From contig CM066988.1 in NCBI GenBank assembly GCA_033977485.1, positions 51,459,649 through 51,523,648 on the forward strand: DNA of 64,000 nucleotides. The letters are read 5' to 3'. The translations under genes were made by a program, and so were the position numbers. This document shows, one piece after another, positions 33,818-44,780 of the stretch (the stretch's first letter is position 1; each line of letters begins with the position of its first letter). The DNA comes from Hydrangea macrophylla. Its lineage: Eukaryota; Streptophyta; Magnoliopsida; Cornales; Hydrangeaceae. The notes beneath the pieces are model-generated. The model worked only from the letters and a program-made list of their open reading frames with translations, ran no database searches and was not told where the DNA came from.

Positions 33818-33990
33818 TTGGACCGAGGGCCTTGTGAGCCCGCCTACTTATCCCCGAATGGGTATCAGGTCCGCAGTAGTTCAGCTGAGGCTAGAAGGAA
33901 AACATTTTTTTATTATTTTGTGACCGAACCGAGCGGGTTGCCTACGCATCCCCTAATAGGAATCAGGTCAAGCGTAGTTCATCGATTCTG
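33818..33990 (-). repeat. Paired motif in the 3' untranslated region of G2
   Basis: Two imperfect direct copies (33820-33880 and 33922-33982) of a ~62-bp motif: GACCGA, CCTAC-(T/G)ATCCC, ATCAGGTC, GTAGTTCA. Separated by an A/T-rich stretch. Same pair at 4150-4335 and 25100-25285. Confidence 0.65.
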
Positions 33991-34011
33991 GAGGTTTTGA
34001 AAGATAAGGTT

Positions 34012-35343
34012 TCAGGCAAAATATTTCTTGAGGCGATCAAGGTTGATTGGTTGTTTAAACTCAACCCCATCTAAGTCTATGAGATAGGCAGCTCCCCCGG
34101 AGAGGAGTGTCTTAATGATATATGGTCTGACCCAGTTGGGTTTGAATTTTCCTCGGGGGTCATAAACAGGCGCTTTAAGTTCTTTAAGGACCAGGTCGCC
34201 CTCAGCAAACTTCCTTGGGCGAAACTTTTTGTTGAAAGCACGAGCTATCCTTTTCTGATATCCCCGAGTATGGTTTATAGCAGCCAACCTCTTTTCATCG
34301 AGCAACATCAATTCCTCATATCTTTCCCGCAACCATTCAAGTTTGGTTATCTTGCACTCCGCCAAAACTCTTAAAGACGGTATTTCGACTTCCACTAGCA
34401 AAACAGCTTCCATCCCATAGACTAATGAATACGGCGTAGCCCCGGTTGAGGTTCTCACAGAAGTTCGATATCCCCACAAAGCAAATGGTAACTTTTCATG
34501 CCAATCCCTGTATGTATCCGTCATTTTCCCCAGGATTGCCTTTACATTTTTGTTTGCAGCTTCTACTGGTCCATTTGTTTGGGGTCTATATGGTGAGGAT
34601 TGATGGTGGGTAATCCTATACTTCTCTAGGAGTGGGATAACTTCTCCTTGAAAATGACTCCCATGGTCAGAAATAAGCTCATTTGGAACCCCGTATCTGC
34701 AGACTATATTCTTTTGGATAAAATTCACCACATCTTTCGCCCTCAGAGTTGCATATGATGCCGCTTCCACCCATTTGGTAAAATAGTCTATTGCCACAAT
34801 TATGTACCGGTGCCCGTTTGAAGCCTTCGGAACTACTTCCCCGATGATATCAATACCCCACATAGAGAACGGCCAAGGGGTGGTTATGCTATAGAGTTGG
34901 GAAGGTGGGGTATGCATTAGGTTTGCGTGAACTTGGCATTTATGGCATCTCCTAACATACTCACAACAATCCTTATCTAGAGTCGTCCAATAGTATCCCT
35001 GTCGAATTATCTTTTTGGCCAACATGTGTCCGTTCATGTGGGGCTCACAGACTCCTTCATGTACTTCTTCCATCATTTTTCGTGCTTCCCTTCCATTCAG
35101 ACATTCTAAGTTATAGCCGGTGTAGGACTTTTTCCACAACTTTCCCGCATAGATTACAAATTGAGTCAAAAATCTCCGAATTGCTTTCTTATCCTTCTCT
35201 AAAGCTCCTCCGGGATATTCTCCTTTCTCAATAAAGCTCCAAACATCTACATACCATGGTATCTCAACCTTTCTTCCTTCTTCGATGGCGGCAATTATTT
35301 CATACGAAGGTCGGGTTCTTTCTTCTAAGGATAAAGGGATCAT
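34012..35343 (-). CDS. Integrase of G2, open frame (443 codons)
   Basis: The best-preserved coding piece of G2. From an upstream linker (MIPLSLEERTRPSYE, then YVDVWSFIEKGEYP) it passes into the zinc-binding domain (EEVHEGVCEPHMNGH; CCEYVRRCHKC). The catalytic core has Asp in WGIDIIGEV, Asp in ISDHGSHF and Glu in TNGPVEAAN. A C-terminal DNA-binding part (VYDPRGKFKPNWVRPYIIK, LDRLKKYFA) follows; no chromodomain is seen. The ATG at 35343 is only the first Met after a break, since in the family the domain is released from the polyprotein. The block is duplicated at 25296-26369. Alone it is a broken-off part of pol and not an independent gene. Confidence 0.88.
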   Translation of the reverse strand: MIPLSLEERTRPSYEIIAAIEEGRKVEIPWYVDVWSFIEKGEYPGGALEKDKKAIRRFLTQFVIYAGKLWKKSYTGYNLECLNGREARKMMEEVHEGVCEPHMNGHMLAKKIIRQGYYWTTLDKDCCEYVRRCHKCQVHANLMHTPPSQLYSITTPWPFSMWGIDIIGEVVPKASNGHRYIIVAIDYFTKWVEAASYATLRAKDVVNFIQKNIVCRYGVPNELISDHGSHFQGEVIPLLEKYRITHHQSSPYRPQTNGPVEAANKNVKAILGKMTDTYRDWHEKLPFALWGYRTSVRTSTGATPYSLVYGMEAVLLVEVEIPSLRVLAECKITKLEWLRERYEELMLLDEKRLAAINHTRGYQKRIARAFNKKFRPRKFAEGDLVLKELKAPVYDPRGKFKPNWVRPYIIKTLLSGGAAYLIDLDGVEFKQPINLDRLKKYFA

Positions 35344-35770
35344 GGAGATTCCTACATAGGATTTGGATCATTGAGGCTAGGGTTGCTAGGGAATCGGCCA
35401 ATTGGTTTTCTTCACGGGGGAGGTAGTAGAACAAAATCTTTCTGAATTGTACTTTCAGGCTTTCCAAGTATTCATGGTAAGGTCTCAATTTCTCATGCTT
35501 TATTCTCCAATCACCCCTTACTTGTGATATTATTAGATTAGAGTCCCCGAAAACATCGATCTTCTCAATTCTTAGGGCCAAAGCTGCTTCCATCCCAATT
35601 ATACAGGATTCATACTCTGCCGTGTTATTGGTTGAATTATACTTGAGCTTAACGGCCAATGGGGTGGGGGCCCCACTAGGTGATATGAGGATGATTCCTA
35701 CCCCGTACCCTATCTGATTGGCTGCTCCGTCAAAGTACATTTTCCACAGGTTCTCCTTTACTTCCATCAC
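35344..35770 (-). pseudogene. Second RNase H (aRH type) of G2
   Basis: Catalytic motifs in order: KMYFDGAANQIGYG, NNTAEYESCIIGM, DVFGDSNLIISQVRGDWRI and NQLADSLATLASM. The frame is continuous from 35770 through NQLADS and breaks near 35350 into the integrase frame. The position between the RT-linked RNase H and integrase is as in G1. Confidence 0.82.
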
Positions 35771-37338
35771 TTTCTCATCTGGAAATTCAAATTTTCCCTT
35801 TTTTTTTTGGATTCTATGGCAAGGTCAGCTAAATATTCGGCGATGACTCTCCCTTTGATAGATTTGGAAGTAACATATCTGATATCGAATTCGACTAGTA
35901 TCATGGTCCATCGGGATATCCTACTGGTTAAAGCGGGTTTTTCAAAGAGGTATTTGAGTGGGTCCATTCGGGATATCAGGGTGATAGGAAAGGCTAACAT
36001 GTAATGCCTAAGGTGACGGGTACACCACACCAAAGCCCAATAAGCTTTCTCCAATGGCGAATAGTTCAACTCATACCCGGTCATCCTCTTACTTAGGTAA
36101 TATATAGCTTTCTCCACACGCCCATCTTCCTCTTCTTGGGCCAGCATGCACCCCATTGAGTTCTCAGTTACGGATAGGTATAGCAATAAAGGTTTCCCAG
36201 GTTTAGGAGGTGACAGGACAAGTGGGTTTTGAAGGTAGGTTTTGATATTTTCAAAGGCTTTTTGGCATTGGCTATCCCATTCAAACTTCCCCCCTTTCTC
36301 AACAACTTAAACAATGGGTCACAGGTCATGGTGAGTTTGGATATAAAGCGGCTGATGAACTGTATTCTCCCTAGGAATCCCCTCAGCTCCTTTTCATTCT
36401 TCGGTGATGGCATTTTGGTTATAGCTTGAATTTTGGTCGGATCTACCTCAATTCCCCTCTGTGTGATCAGAAACCCTAACAGCTTCCCAATGGTGACCCC
36501 AAAGGTACATTTATGTGGATTTAACCTCATTCTGAATTTTCTTGGCCTTTCAAAGAATTTTCTTAGCGCCTCCAAATGCCCTCCTCTTTTCTTAGATTTT
36601 ACTATCATGTCATACACATATTCCTCCACTTCTTTATGAATCATATCATGTAGTAACGTAGTGGCAGCTCTCTGGTAAGTCGCACCTGCATTCTTAAGCC
36701 CAAATGGCATGACCCTATAATAGTAAGTCCCCCAAGGTGTGATAAAAGTTGTTTTCTCTCTATCTTTTGGTGCCATTAAGATCTGGTTATACCCTGAAAA
36801 CCCATCCATGAAAGACAGAAGTTCATGCCCTGCGGTATTGTCCACTAATACATCAATGTGGGGTAGAGGGAAATCGTCCTTAGGACTAGCTTTGTTCAAA
36901 TCTCAGAAATCTACACAAACCCTGACACGACCATCCTTTTTGGGGACCGGTACAATATTGGCAACCCATTCAGGATACTCAGTGACGATCAAGAATCCAG
37001 ATCTCAGTTGCCTTTCAACCTCCTCTTTCACTTTAAGCGCCCATTCAGGCCTCATTCGCCTCAGGCCTCATTCGCCTCAATTTTTGTTTTACGGGTTTTG
37101 AGTTTGGGAAAAGGGGAATATGGTGTTGGACAATTTCTGGATCAATTCCTGGCATATCGTCATATGACCATGTAAAGACATCTTTAAATTCATTTAATAG
37201 ATTGATTAATTCTTTGCTTTCCTCATTACTAAGTGTGGAGCCAATAGAAACATTTTGTGGATTATCTTCATTTCCTAAATTAATGGTTAAAGTGCCTTCC
37301 ATGATTTTGCATGTAGGTTCATTTTCTTTTTCGATCAA
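35767..37338 (-). pseudogene. Reverse transcriptase and RNase H of G2, catalytic box changed
   Basis: RT begins in 37338-37045 (LINLLNEFKDVFTWSYDDMPGIDPEIVQHHIPLFP). After a break it continues with DLNKASPKDDFPLPHID-like sequence, SFMDGFSGYNQI, TPWGTYYYRVMPFGLKNAGATYQ. The box expected to read Y(V/M)DD is YVYD (36606-36617), so the first catalytic Asp is lost. The RT-linked RNase H (36186-35767) follows: LYLSVTENSMGCMLAQE, YSPLEKAYWALVWCTRHLRHYM. A 16-bp tandem duplication at 37048-37079 shifts the frame in the N-terminal part; G1 has one copy. Inactive. Confidence 0.85.
37048..37079. repeat. 16-bp tandem duplication in the RT of G2
   Basis: GGCCTCATTCGCCTCA occurs twice in a row (37048-37063, 37064-37079). 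The matching site in G1 (about 7183) has one copy. Since 16 is not divisible by three it shifts the frame. Confidence 0.9.
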
Positions 37339-37341
37339 TTT

Positions 37342-38415
37342 TTACAATTCATGAGGTATTTCATAACATTCATCACATGCATCATAGTTATTATTGTGCG
37401 CAGTCAAGTAAGCAGAATTAGTCACATTCTCATTACCTTTCTTGGGAGCAATTACAACAGACATAGAAATTGAAAGATGCTTCATTTGGGCCAATACAGA
37501 CTCTGGATGAGGGGGATACTTATCACTAGACTCAAAGACCCATTCCTTCTTGCTTCCTCCTCCCAAATCAGTGATAAAATGATCTTCCTGTTCCCCTATC
37601 TGAGTAATCTCTTCCATCTCCTCTTCTTCTGGCTCTTCTTCCAGTTCATGCTTCTTCACTTCTGCCTTATTTTCCTTGTTTTCTTCCTCATCTCGACCTT
37701 TCCCATCTTCATTCACCATTTCCCCAGAATTACCTTTTTCGATTCTTCCATTTTCTTCTTTTAGCAGATTCTTCATGGCTGAGCTATCCAGAGTACAGAT
37801 CCAATCCTGAACTTTGGCGGGTTTTGCAGGCACTTGCAGGTAAGGGTCCTCATAACCAGAGAAATCATGTGCAAAGAAAATCTCGAATCCCAGTTTCACA
37901 CGTTTTTCCTTATTATCCAAACACGGCTCTGGGAAACCGCAAAATGGAAAATCTTCCCCTTCCTTTATAAAGTACCCATTGAGTGTTTTCAAGTAAGGAT
38001 CCATTGGCGCATCGGCCGATTTCTTCTTTTTCATCTCTTCCTTTGTCTGCTGATACCCTAAACCACGGGTGTGTGTTTGTGAGATGATGTTCAGAAATTC
38101 TGGCAACCCTTGATGCTTCTTATCTAAACCCAACCCCGGAAAGAATCCCATCTTTCTCATGATTCCGACTACCAACGGGCTTGCGTACTGATCGAAGTAG
38201 AGCGGCAGGAACTCTTTTGGTTTGCTATCCTCTATTACATTGATGAACTCGCACCCACCCAAGCTTGTCTCCTCCTCTTGCATTTGTACTTCCAGAATCG
38301 GGACGCTGGATGAAGCCTCGGACACGTGCATCCAACTATCCCCCAAAATATCGTAAACCTTATTCTTCCAAATGTACTTGACTTTCTGATGGATGGTCAA
38401 CGGGATGGCACCCAA
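37342..38415 (-). CDS. G-patch linker domain of G2 (357-codon open frame)
   Basis: Open segment between protease and RT. An N-terminal part (GAIPLTIHQKVKYIWKNKVY) continues the protease fold region. A G-patch follows: VGIMRKMGFFPGLGLDKK, QGLPEFLNI, THTRGLGYQQTKEE. Then come PYLKTLNGYFIKEGEDFPFCGF and a long acidic, Glu-rich stretch (EEEENKENKAEVKK, ELEEEPEEEEMEE), probably disordered. The segment ends ECYEIPHEL. The function in retroelements is not certain; G-patches beside protease in betaretroviruses bind RNA. Part of a broken polyprotein, not a gene of its own. Confidence 0.7.
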   Translation of the reverse strand: MGAIPLTIHQKVKYIWKNKVYDILGDSWMHVSEASSSVPILEVQMQEEETSLGGCEFINVIEDSKPKEFLPLYFDQYASPLVVGIMRKMGFFPGLGLDKKHQGLPEFLNIISQTHTRGLGYQQTKEEMKKKKSADAPMDPYLKTLNGYFIKEGEDFPFCGFPEPCLDNKEKRVKLGFEIFFAHDFSGYEDPYLQVPAKPAKVQDWICTLDSSAMKNLLKEENGRIEKGNSGEMVNEDGKGRDEEENKENKAEVKKHELEEEPEEEEMEEITQIGEQEDHFITDLGGGSKKEWVFESSDKYPPHPESVLAQMKHLSISMSVVIAPKKGNENVTNSAYLTAHNNNYDACDECYEIPHEL

Positions 38416-38460
38416 ACTGTCCAGCCATGGCCTCCCCAGAAGCAGATTGAATGACGCAGG

Positions 38461-38980
38461 ATGTCAATGATTTGAAATTCGACTTCTTTTTCCTTTATTT
38501 TGATAGAGAGATTCAGAAATATGATCCCCATAACTGCTCGCTGAGTATTGTCATAGGCCCTTACTTTTTACTCTGAAGGTATAAATGTAGATTCATCAAG
38601 CCCCATCCTTTTAGCTGTTCGAAATGGGCATACATTCAATGCAGATCCGTTATCAACGAGACAAGCCGGCAGAGAATTTCCTAGACACTCAACGGTGATG
38701 TGCAATGGCTTATTGTGAGCGGGTCCCCTAGGAGGTAAGTCAGCTTCGGCATAGGAAATAGCGAGAGTGGAGCTTTTGTTGATCATGCCAACGAGATCCT
38801 CTGGGTAATGTTGATGGAAACATCTGACTGATTGAGAGCATCAAGGACCACTTGCCTATGACTCTTGGAGGCAATTAACAACCCCCAAATGGTGATGTTT
38901 GCTTGTGTCTTCTTCATCTGTCTCAAAACCCTATCTTCCTCTTCTTCATCATTCAGTTTCCCTTTTCCCTTATCCAATTC
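38461..38980 (-). pseudogene. Aspartic protease of G2
   Basis: Active site CLVDNGSALNVCPF lies in 38786-38568, preceded by HNKPLHITVECLGNS and followed by GLDESTFIPSE and a stop where G1 has FKQKV. A frame break separates the upstream segment (MDKGKGKLNDEEEEDR, ITIWGLLIASKSHRQ). As in G1 the triad is DNG instead of DTG/DSG. Confidence 0.72.
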
Positions 38981-39172
38981 TTGGCTTGGGTGATCTTCCT
39001 CAAGTTCGTGTGGCTTGAAATGCCTTCCTGATCGTGTTAAATGACTGACCCCTTCTCTGAAACAAAGATCATCCTGTGCATTAATGACCTCCGGATTCTC
39101 TTCCTCCTTCTCAGTTTTATACCAAAGATCCTCTTTAACTATGTCGATGCTCTGTCTGTCGTCTCCTTTGTA

Positions 39173-40687
39173 CTAGATAGAACTATCCGCTTCAGGTTCA
39201 GGTGCCCACCAATTTGCAATAGTAGCTTTTCCTATCGCTTTTTCTTTGTTTCCGTCTACCAGTCCGTTCAAAGTACAGACGTCCAAATCCCCCGGCATCT
39301 GATAAAACTTCCTTGGGCATCCCAACTTGGTGATCAATGTTGATGGATCGAACGAATTCCCTTCGCTTTCCAAATAGTAGATTCTGGGCAGCGACACTGC
39401 ATGATGATTTGGAAGCGGATTCTTAGTGACATTCGGCGGATCGGTGGGTGGTTCGGATATCACCTTTTTATCTATCAAATCTTGAATTTCATGTCTCAAC
39501 CTTAAACATCGATCAGTTGAGTGCCTTTGCTCTGGATGGAATTTACAATAGAGATCTACCTTGAAGTTTGGAGGCAGTGGGTTCGGCCTTGGCCGTGGTT
39601 CCAACAAATGGAGGTGACCCTTTGCTAGTAGCCTATCCAAAGCGGTGGACAATGACACTCCCAAGTCTGAAAACCTTCTCAAAGGCTTATCCCCTCCCCT
39701 CTTCGGGTAACTCCTGGCTGTATCGTACTTCTTTTCTGGTTCACTCAACGTGTTCACGTCTATTAGTCTTAAATGACCTCCTGAATGTCCTCCTCCTGTC
39801 CCATAATTCGGACGCCTATACCTGTTCACTGGTTCTTCCCTATTGATCAACCCTTCTTGTATTGCATCCTCGATCCTGATTCCCACGTCGAACACTTCAG
39901 GAAAGGTGTTGATGGACTGAAATCTCATCTTCTCTTGATAGACGGGTTGGAGATTTTTCATCAGCATCCGGATCTGTTCTTTCTTGGTTGGCCTCTGTAC
40001 CATTTTAGCTGCTTTCTCCACCATCGGCTCAGATATTCAGCAAAAGATTCCTTGTTCCCCTGTCGGGTAGTCTCTAGATCCCTCACAGTAACATCCAAAT
40101 CTTGATTATACTCGTATTGGGCTACGAATGCTTTGAAAACCTCCTCCCACACTCTAGTCTTACCAGGTTCTAATGTAAGGTACCAGGATAAAGCAGCTCC
40201 AGTTAACGTCTGTTGAAACAGAACAGCCATCATGGTCGGGCTCAAGCCACTTGGCTGAAAAAGCCCCTATGCACATCCTGATATGGCTACGAGGGTTCCC
40301 CGTCACATCAAATTTATCGAACACAGGCATTTTAAATCCTGCAGGCAATACTTCACAGACTCCTTCATACAACCCTTCCAGTTCCAGTAAATAAGTGTCT
40401 ACTCCCTGAGCCTTTCAGACCACCCTTTCCAATTTTTCTACCTTCTCAGTCATCAGTTTCTCTTTCTCAGCCCTTTCTTTCTCTATCTTTTCCCTTTCTA
40501 CCCTTGGCATTTCAGCCCTGTCTACATCATCAAACCAATCTTCGTCCCTAACCGGGGGAGGATCAACGACTGGTGGCTGCCGCGCTAGTGTTTCCATCAT
40601 GGTCATTATCCTAGCCATTTGACCTGCCTGCTGTTCCACTATGGCTTTCAACTCTGCTATTTCCCTTGCGTTTGCTTCTTGTGCCAT
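39173..40687 (-). pseudogene. gag of G2
   Basis: Starts MAQEANAREIAELKAIVEQQ, a coiled-coil N-terminus rich in Glu, Lys and Arg (EREKIEKERAEKEKLMTEK). The gag core follows: LPAGFKMPVFDKFDVTGNPRSH, SWYLTLEPGKT, EEVFKAFVAQYEYNQDLDVTVRDLE, NKESFAEYLSRW. Near the C-terminus YCKFHPEQRHSTDRCLRLRHEI gives a Cys-x2-His-x4-His-x4-Cys pattern that may bind zinc. Stops or frameshifts at 40415 (TGA where G1 has an Arg codon), 40250 and 40020. G1 and G2 agree closely along the whole segment, so boundaries are reliable. Confidence 0.82.
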
Positions 40688-41962
40688 CTCTCTTCTTGCT
40701 AACCTTGCAGTAGGGTCCCTGTACCAGACTGTGCTCGTAGCTGATTCTATCTTTTACCTACAACCACATTTTATTCCTTTTATGTATTTATTTTAAAAAT
40801 TAAATAAATTTTCTTTATTTTGCCATTTTTGTTTGTAAATGCTCCTTTTAAGAAATTTTCATGAATGGCCCATATGTCATGCGGATGCGATGCATGTGTG
40901 TGTGTGTGTGTGTGCCTATTCTATATGTCAAAAGAAAGGAAAATTCTAGTCCTAGCACATAAGCACATAAGCATATAAAATCCGCATCCATGTCAAGTGC
41001 GCCGATTTCTTCTTTCATTGCGGTCTTCATTACCCTTTTTAAGTATTTTGAAAATTTGAAATTTATTTGGGAAGTATTTCTTGGATGATAAAATCTTTTG
41101 AAAACAATTCTTGGGAATTCTTTTGAGAATGAGGATGTTAAACATTTTCCAACAAAGACAATTGGATCGAAATTTTGCTTTGAAATTCATTTGAAAAGCA
41201 TTTCTCCCAAAAACACTTCCCAAGATTTTTGGATTATGTGAAAATATACCTCAAAAGGGTTGACTTAGAATTTTAATCAAGAAGTGAGCACTAAAGATTT
41301 TTTTTTGAAAGCGCAATCAAGATATTTTGGAATAAAGATGGTAAAAATTTGTTTGCTTTCAAAGATGAATTTTAAAATTCTTTGGGTAGAAGGATCACAT
41401 GATCGGATTTTCACCGTACTTTTCGCGAATTCGGATACATACAAGGTCAATGATGCTTAGCTTAAAAGATACAAGAAGTGTAATCTTATAATCATGGTTC
41501 GGCATATTCTCAAATGTCATAAGACATGAAGAGGGATTGCCCCAAAAATGATTAAGGGGTTACACGTCTTTCATCAAGTAAGCATCGTCATCATCTCAAG
41601 TAATCCTTTTTGGGCATACAAAACTCCCTAGCACATAATCCTAATCAAGAATTGATTTCCTAACTTTGAAAGGTTCTATGGAAGCTACCATACAAAGGCC
41701 GGGTTTTCGTCAAATAAGGGACCCTTGACACACACCCGATAGGATGCTTCATATACCAACACATGGTACGAGATCAAGGGTGATCACACGGCCCCATGAT
41801 GGCTTGACCGACTGGGTTGCCCCGAGCCTCCAAGGTCATAGTTCCGTGCAATCGACTGGCTAAACATGCAAGTACAATGCTACGGGCACACAAAAAATTA
41901 ATTAATTTGATTAAAAGGATGCTTTCAAGTCTAATCCTCGAGTGAACCCAAAATCATAAATC
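40688..41962 (-). other. 5' leader of G2, with a small upstream ORF
   Basis: About 1.27 kb between primer site and gag. A 60-codon ORF (41030-40848, minus) resembles one in the G1 leader (DFICLC, LGLEF, YRIGTH). A CA/TG repeat (40898-40913) is inside it. The stretch 41390-41900 is conserved with 11290-11830 in G1. No large ORF1. Confidence 0.45.
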
Positions 41963-42012
41963 CTGGTCTGCGAAACTAGAGATTTTGGGTTCGATCCTCA
42001 GCAGAGTCGCCA
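41963..42012 (+). other. 50-bp tRNA-Arg-derived segment at the G2 primer site
   Basis: Plus strand equals tRNA bases 27-76: anticodon stem CTGGT, loop CTGCGAA, stem ACTAG, variable loop AGATT, T-stem TTGGG, loop TTCGATC, stem CTCAG, acceptor strand CAGAGTC, discriminator G and CCA. Apart from a few C-to-T differences and the anticodon (GCG instead of ACG) it fits tRNA-Arg(ACG). Upstream bases no longer match a D-arm. It contains a full B-box (GGTTCGATCC) but no A-box, so it is not a functional tRNA gene. Confidence 0.8.
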
Positions 42013-42219
42013 GATTGTGGATATTGGCATTTGGGCCCCACATTTAAAATATTTTCAAATTCAAATTCAAATACGAGTCGCCACTTAATTTTTAAAAGGG
42101 AAAATTAAGAAACCATTTTAAAAGCAAACTGATCTTTTGCAAAACCAAAGATAAACTAGGTCCGGGGATTATGGAATGAAAGGGGAAGGAGCCCGGCGGA
42201 CTAAAACACCCCCTTTCAT

Positions 42220-42235
42220 CCTATCTCGCGATAGG
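42220..42235 (-). other. GNRA-loop hairpin in the right LTR of G2
   Basis: RNA-sense CCTATC-GCGA-GATAGG, six pairs and a GCGA loop, about 205-220 bases before the LTR end. Flanked by GAGG and GGGTGTTTTAG as in G1 and G3. Confidence 0.65.
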
Positions 42236-44564
42236 CCTCTACTCAACATTCCTTTTTAATCAAATTATTAATCTAAGCATACCCTCAACTAATACATATA
42301 TATGAATAATACATTACACAAGCATGTTGAAAATGGTGCAAAATTGCTAACGACAAAATATCATTCATAAGCCACGTATTTCAAGTAGTAAGCAATATGA
42401 TGTGCAAATATAAAACAAGGAAACTTACCCGGGATCCAACCGCGAATATAGAAACGTGCAATGCATACAAAATAGAAATCCTAAGAAAATGTCTCTAATC
42501 ACATATATACACATAAGGCAAAACCTAAGCTAAGGTGTCGCACATGGAGTCGAAAATCAATAAAATCAATAAGCAAAATAAACTAGAGAAGGGTTGAGAA
42601 ATTGTACCTCAAAAGCGCTACAAAACAAAGATTAGTTCACATGCTTTACATAATAATATGACAGAAGAATTGATAAAACTATGAATTCCTTTTGATTAGT
42701 TGGAGCCATAGCACTTCTATAGATATATAAGTCTCAACTAGGAGCCAATGTAATGTCCATATAGGGGTGCTATAATCCCAACATGCTCATAAGGAATCCA
42801 TGATTATGTTCAATTAGGTTCAACTAAGTGCAACTTTATCCAAGAACTAGTTCTAATCATAAGCATCAATATACATGAATGAATGAATGAATATGAGCAA
42901 GAATGAGATATGAATTTATTCACTAATTTGGATCACTTAGCCTCTGGATTTAAGCTAAATTATCATTATTCAAAAAACATGGTTTAGGTCCCGAGGCATT
43001 AGGAAGCCATTTAGGTTGAAATCAATAAGATTAGATGAAAACATGAGCAATTTTTTGTGAATTACTGAGAGCAAATCAGAGTTTAAAAGGTAGAAAAACC
43101 ATAGTTCCAACGGTTGGCGGATCTTAATGATTTTTGGATATGATATGCTTCCGTGAGTCTAGTTTCTATCCCAAAAAGAAAATCAAGGTTTGAACGGTTA
43201 GATCTCCGGGAATAAATAAAATACTAGACATCACTCAGGAATCTGCAACTCTCTGTCCAGAGATCTTGTACGATTTTCTAAAAATAGTAAAAACATGGGA
43301 AACACTTAGATCTTTTTAGGGTATCTTTCTAACACATTGGACTACTTAGAAAAATTATTTTAGGTCAAGAAAACTTGGTTAGGGTTCTGATCTATCAATT
43401 TTAAAACGGGTTTACTGTTCTGAAATTCTGGACAGAGAGTTGTTTATCTTGAAACCACATGACCAAACCATCTCAGACATGGAGATTCATTAAAACAAAA
43501 ATCACAGAGGTACTTAAATGAGTTATGAACATCCTCCGATTGATCTCATCCAATTTCCAATGAACCATGATTTTATAAAAATCTTGGATCACAATTGGTT
43601 TATGGATTCACTACACCGTTGTGGAATTAATGTTCATATTTTAGAACCTACTTGACCCATGATCCTAGAAAGGACTAAAACCAACTATGATTATGATTAT
43701 TGGGACAAATTAATGAAGTAGGAAGAAATCCTTAGATTTGAACTTGATGAATTCCCACCATGGACCTCATAATTGGAGATCTAGCAAGAAAATTCTAAGG
43801 TCCTATTTATTTCAAATATAGACTATGAAAATCTTCCTCCATTTCCTCTCTCAAATATATGATCAATGAAGAATATGGAATCATCTTATTATTTCTCCTA
43901 CCAAATTAATGGTTCTTGGAGACTAAATGAAATCCTCATCTACATAAACCTCTATGGAATATAGTAAGAATTCCATAAGATTCTTAATAAGGGGATCCAA
44001 GTCATGGTTAAGACTTGAATCTCACTCATTATGTGTAGATTAGGACTATGATTCATTTTAATCTCCATATGGATCATAAGATCATAGGAGATCAAAAGGA
44101 TCAATCGAATAAAAAGAAAGACTCAATGGAAAATATACATGAAAATGTATGAATCTTCAAAGGAAAAGTTCAGTTTAAAAAAATCAAGAGGACAAACTCC
44201 TTACAACCAAACATTCATTTAAATCCAAAGCTTATTTTAGACCCAAATTAGTGAATTATCATGAGGTTCAATCACAAATTCTTGGTGGTGTGTGATGAAA
44301 TGAGGTAGGAAGAGAGGTTTTGAAAATGTGTAAAGATCCTAAAACTATGAATTTGTGATTGAATTGTCTAATTCTACCAAGTGATTGAGAGGTTACCTCT
44401 AAGACCTCAAAGGCTTCTTTTATCTCTTGTGAAGTTCTTCCAAGAATCTTCAAATTCTTCAAGAAATTCCTTTTCTCTTCTCTTTTCTCTCTAATGTATA
44501 AAACTCTTGTATTTCTCTCTCTTGATTCAAGTATATGTGGGAGTCCCTCAAAATGAAGATGAAG

Positions 44565-44780
44565 GTCTGTTTATATAGACCACCAATTCAAGGTTAAATG
44601 GGTAAATTCGGGTGGGAACCCATGTGCAAAGTTTTCTTCTAGAACATGTGAGAAAAGTAGTCTGTTACAACCCGCGGCAAACGACGGCTTCCAGCGGCAT
44701 TTGCTGAGTGCCGGGCGGCAACCCGTGAGTGCCGGCGTGACACTCAGTGAGTGCCGCCGGGTTTTCCGCGTGCCGGGGCT
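44565..44780 (-). promoter_or_regulatory. LTR promoter of G2: TATA box and palindrome array
   Basis: In the element direction, palindromic half-sites (CGGCACTCACTGAGTG, CGGCACTCACGGGTTGCCG, CGGCACTCAGCAAATGCCG) occupy 44775-44675. A TATATAA box (44577-44571) follows about 100 bases downstream, and then the leader of the element RNA. Confidence 0.65.

Noticed and set aside
41963..42012. Possible tRNA-Arg gene (B-box GGTTCGATCC, CCA end)
   Set aside because: No acceptor 5' strand, D-arm or A-box, and CCA is encoded, which nuclear plant tRNA genes lack. It is a primer-site copy of a tRNA.
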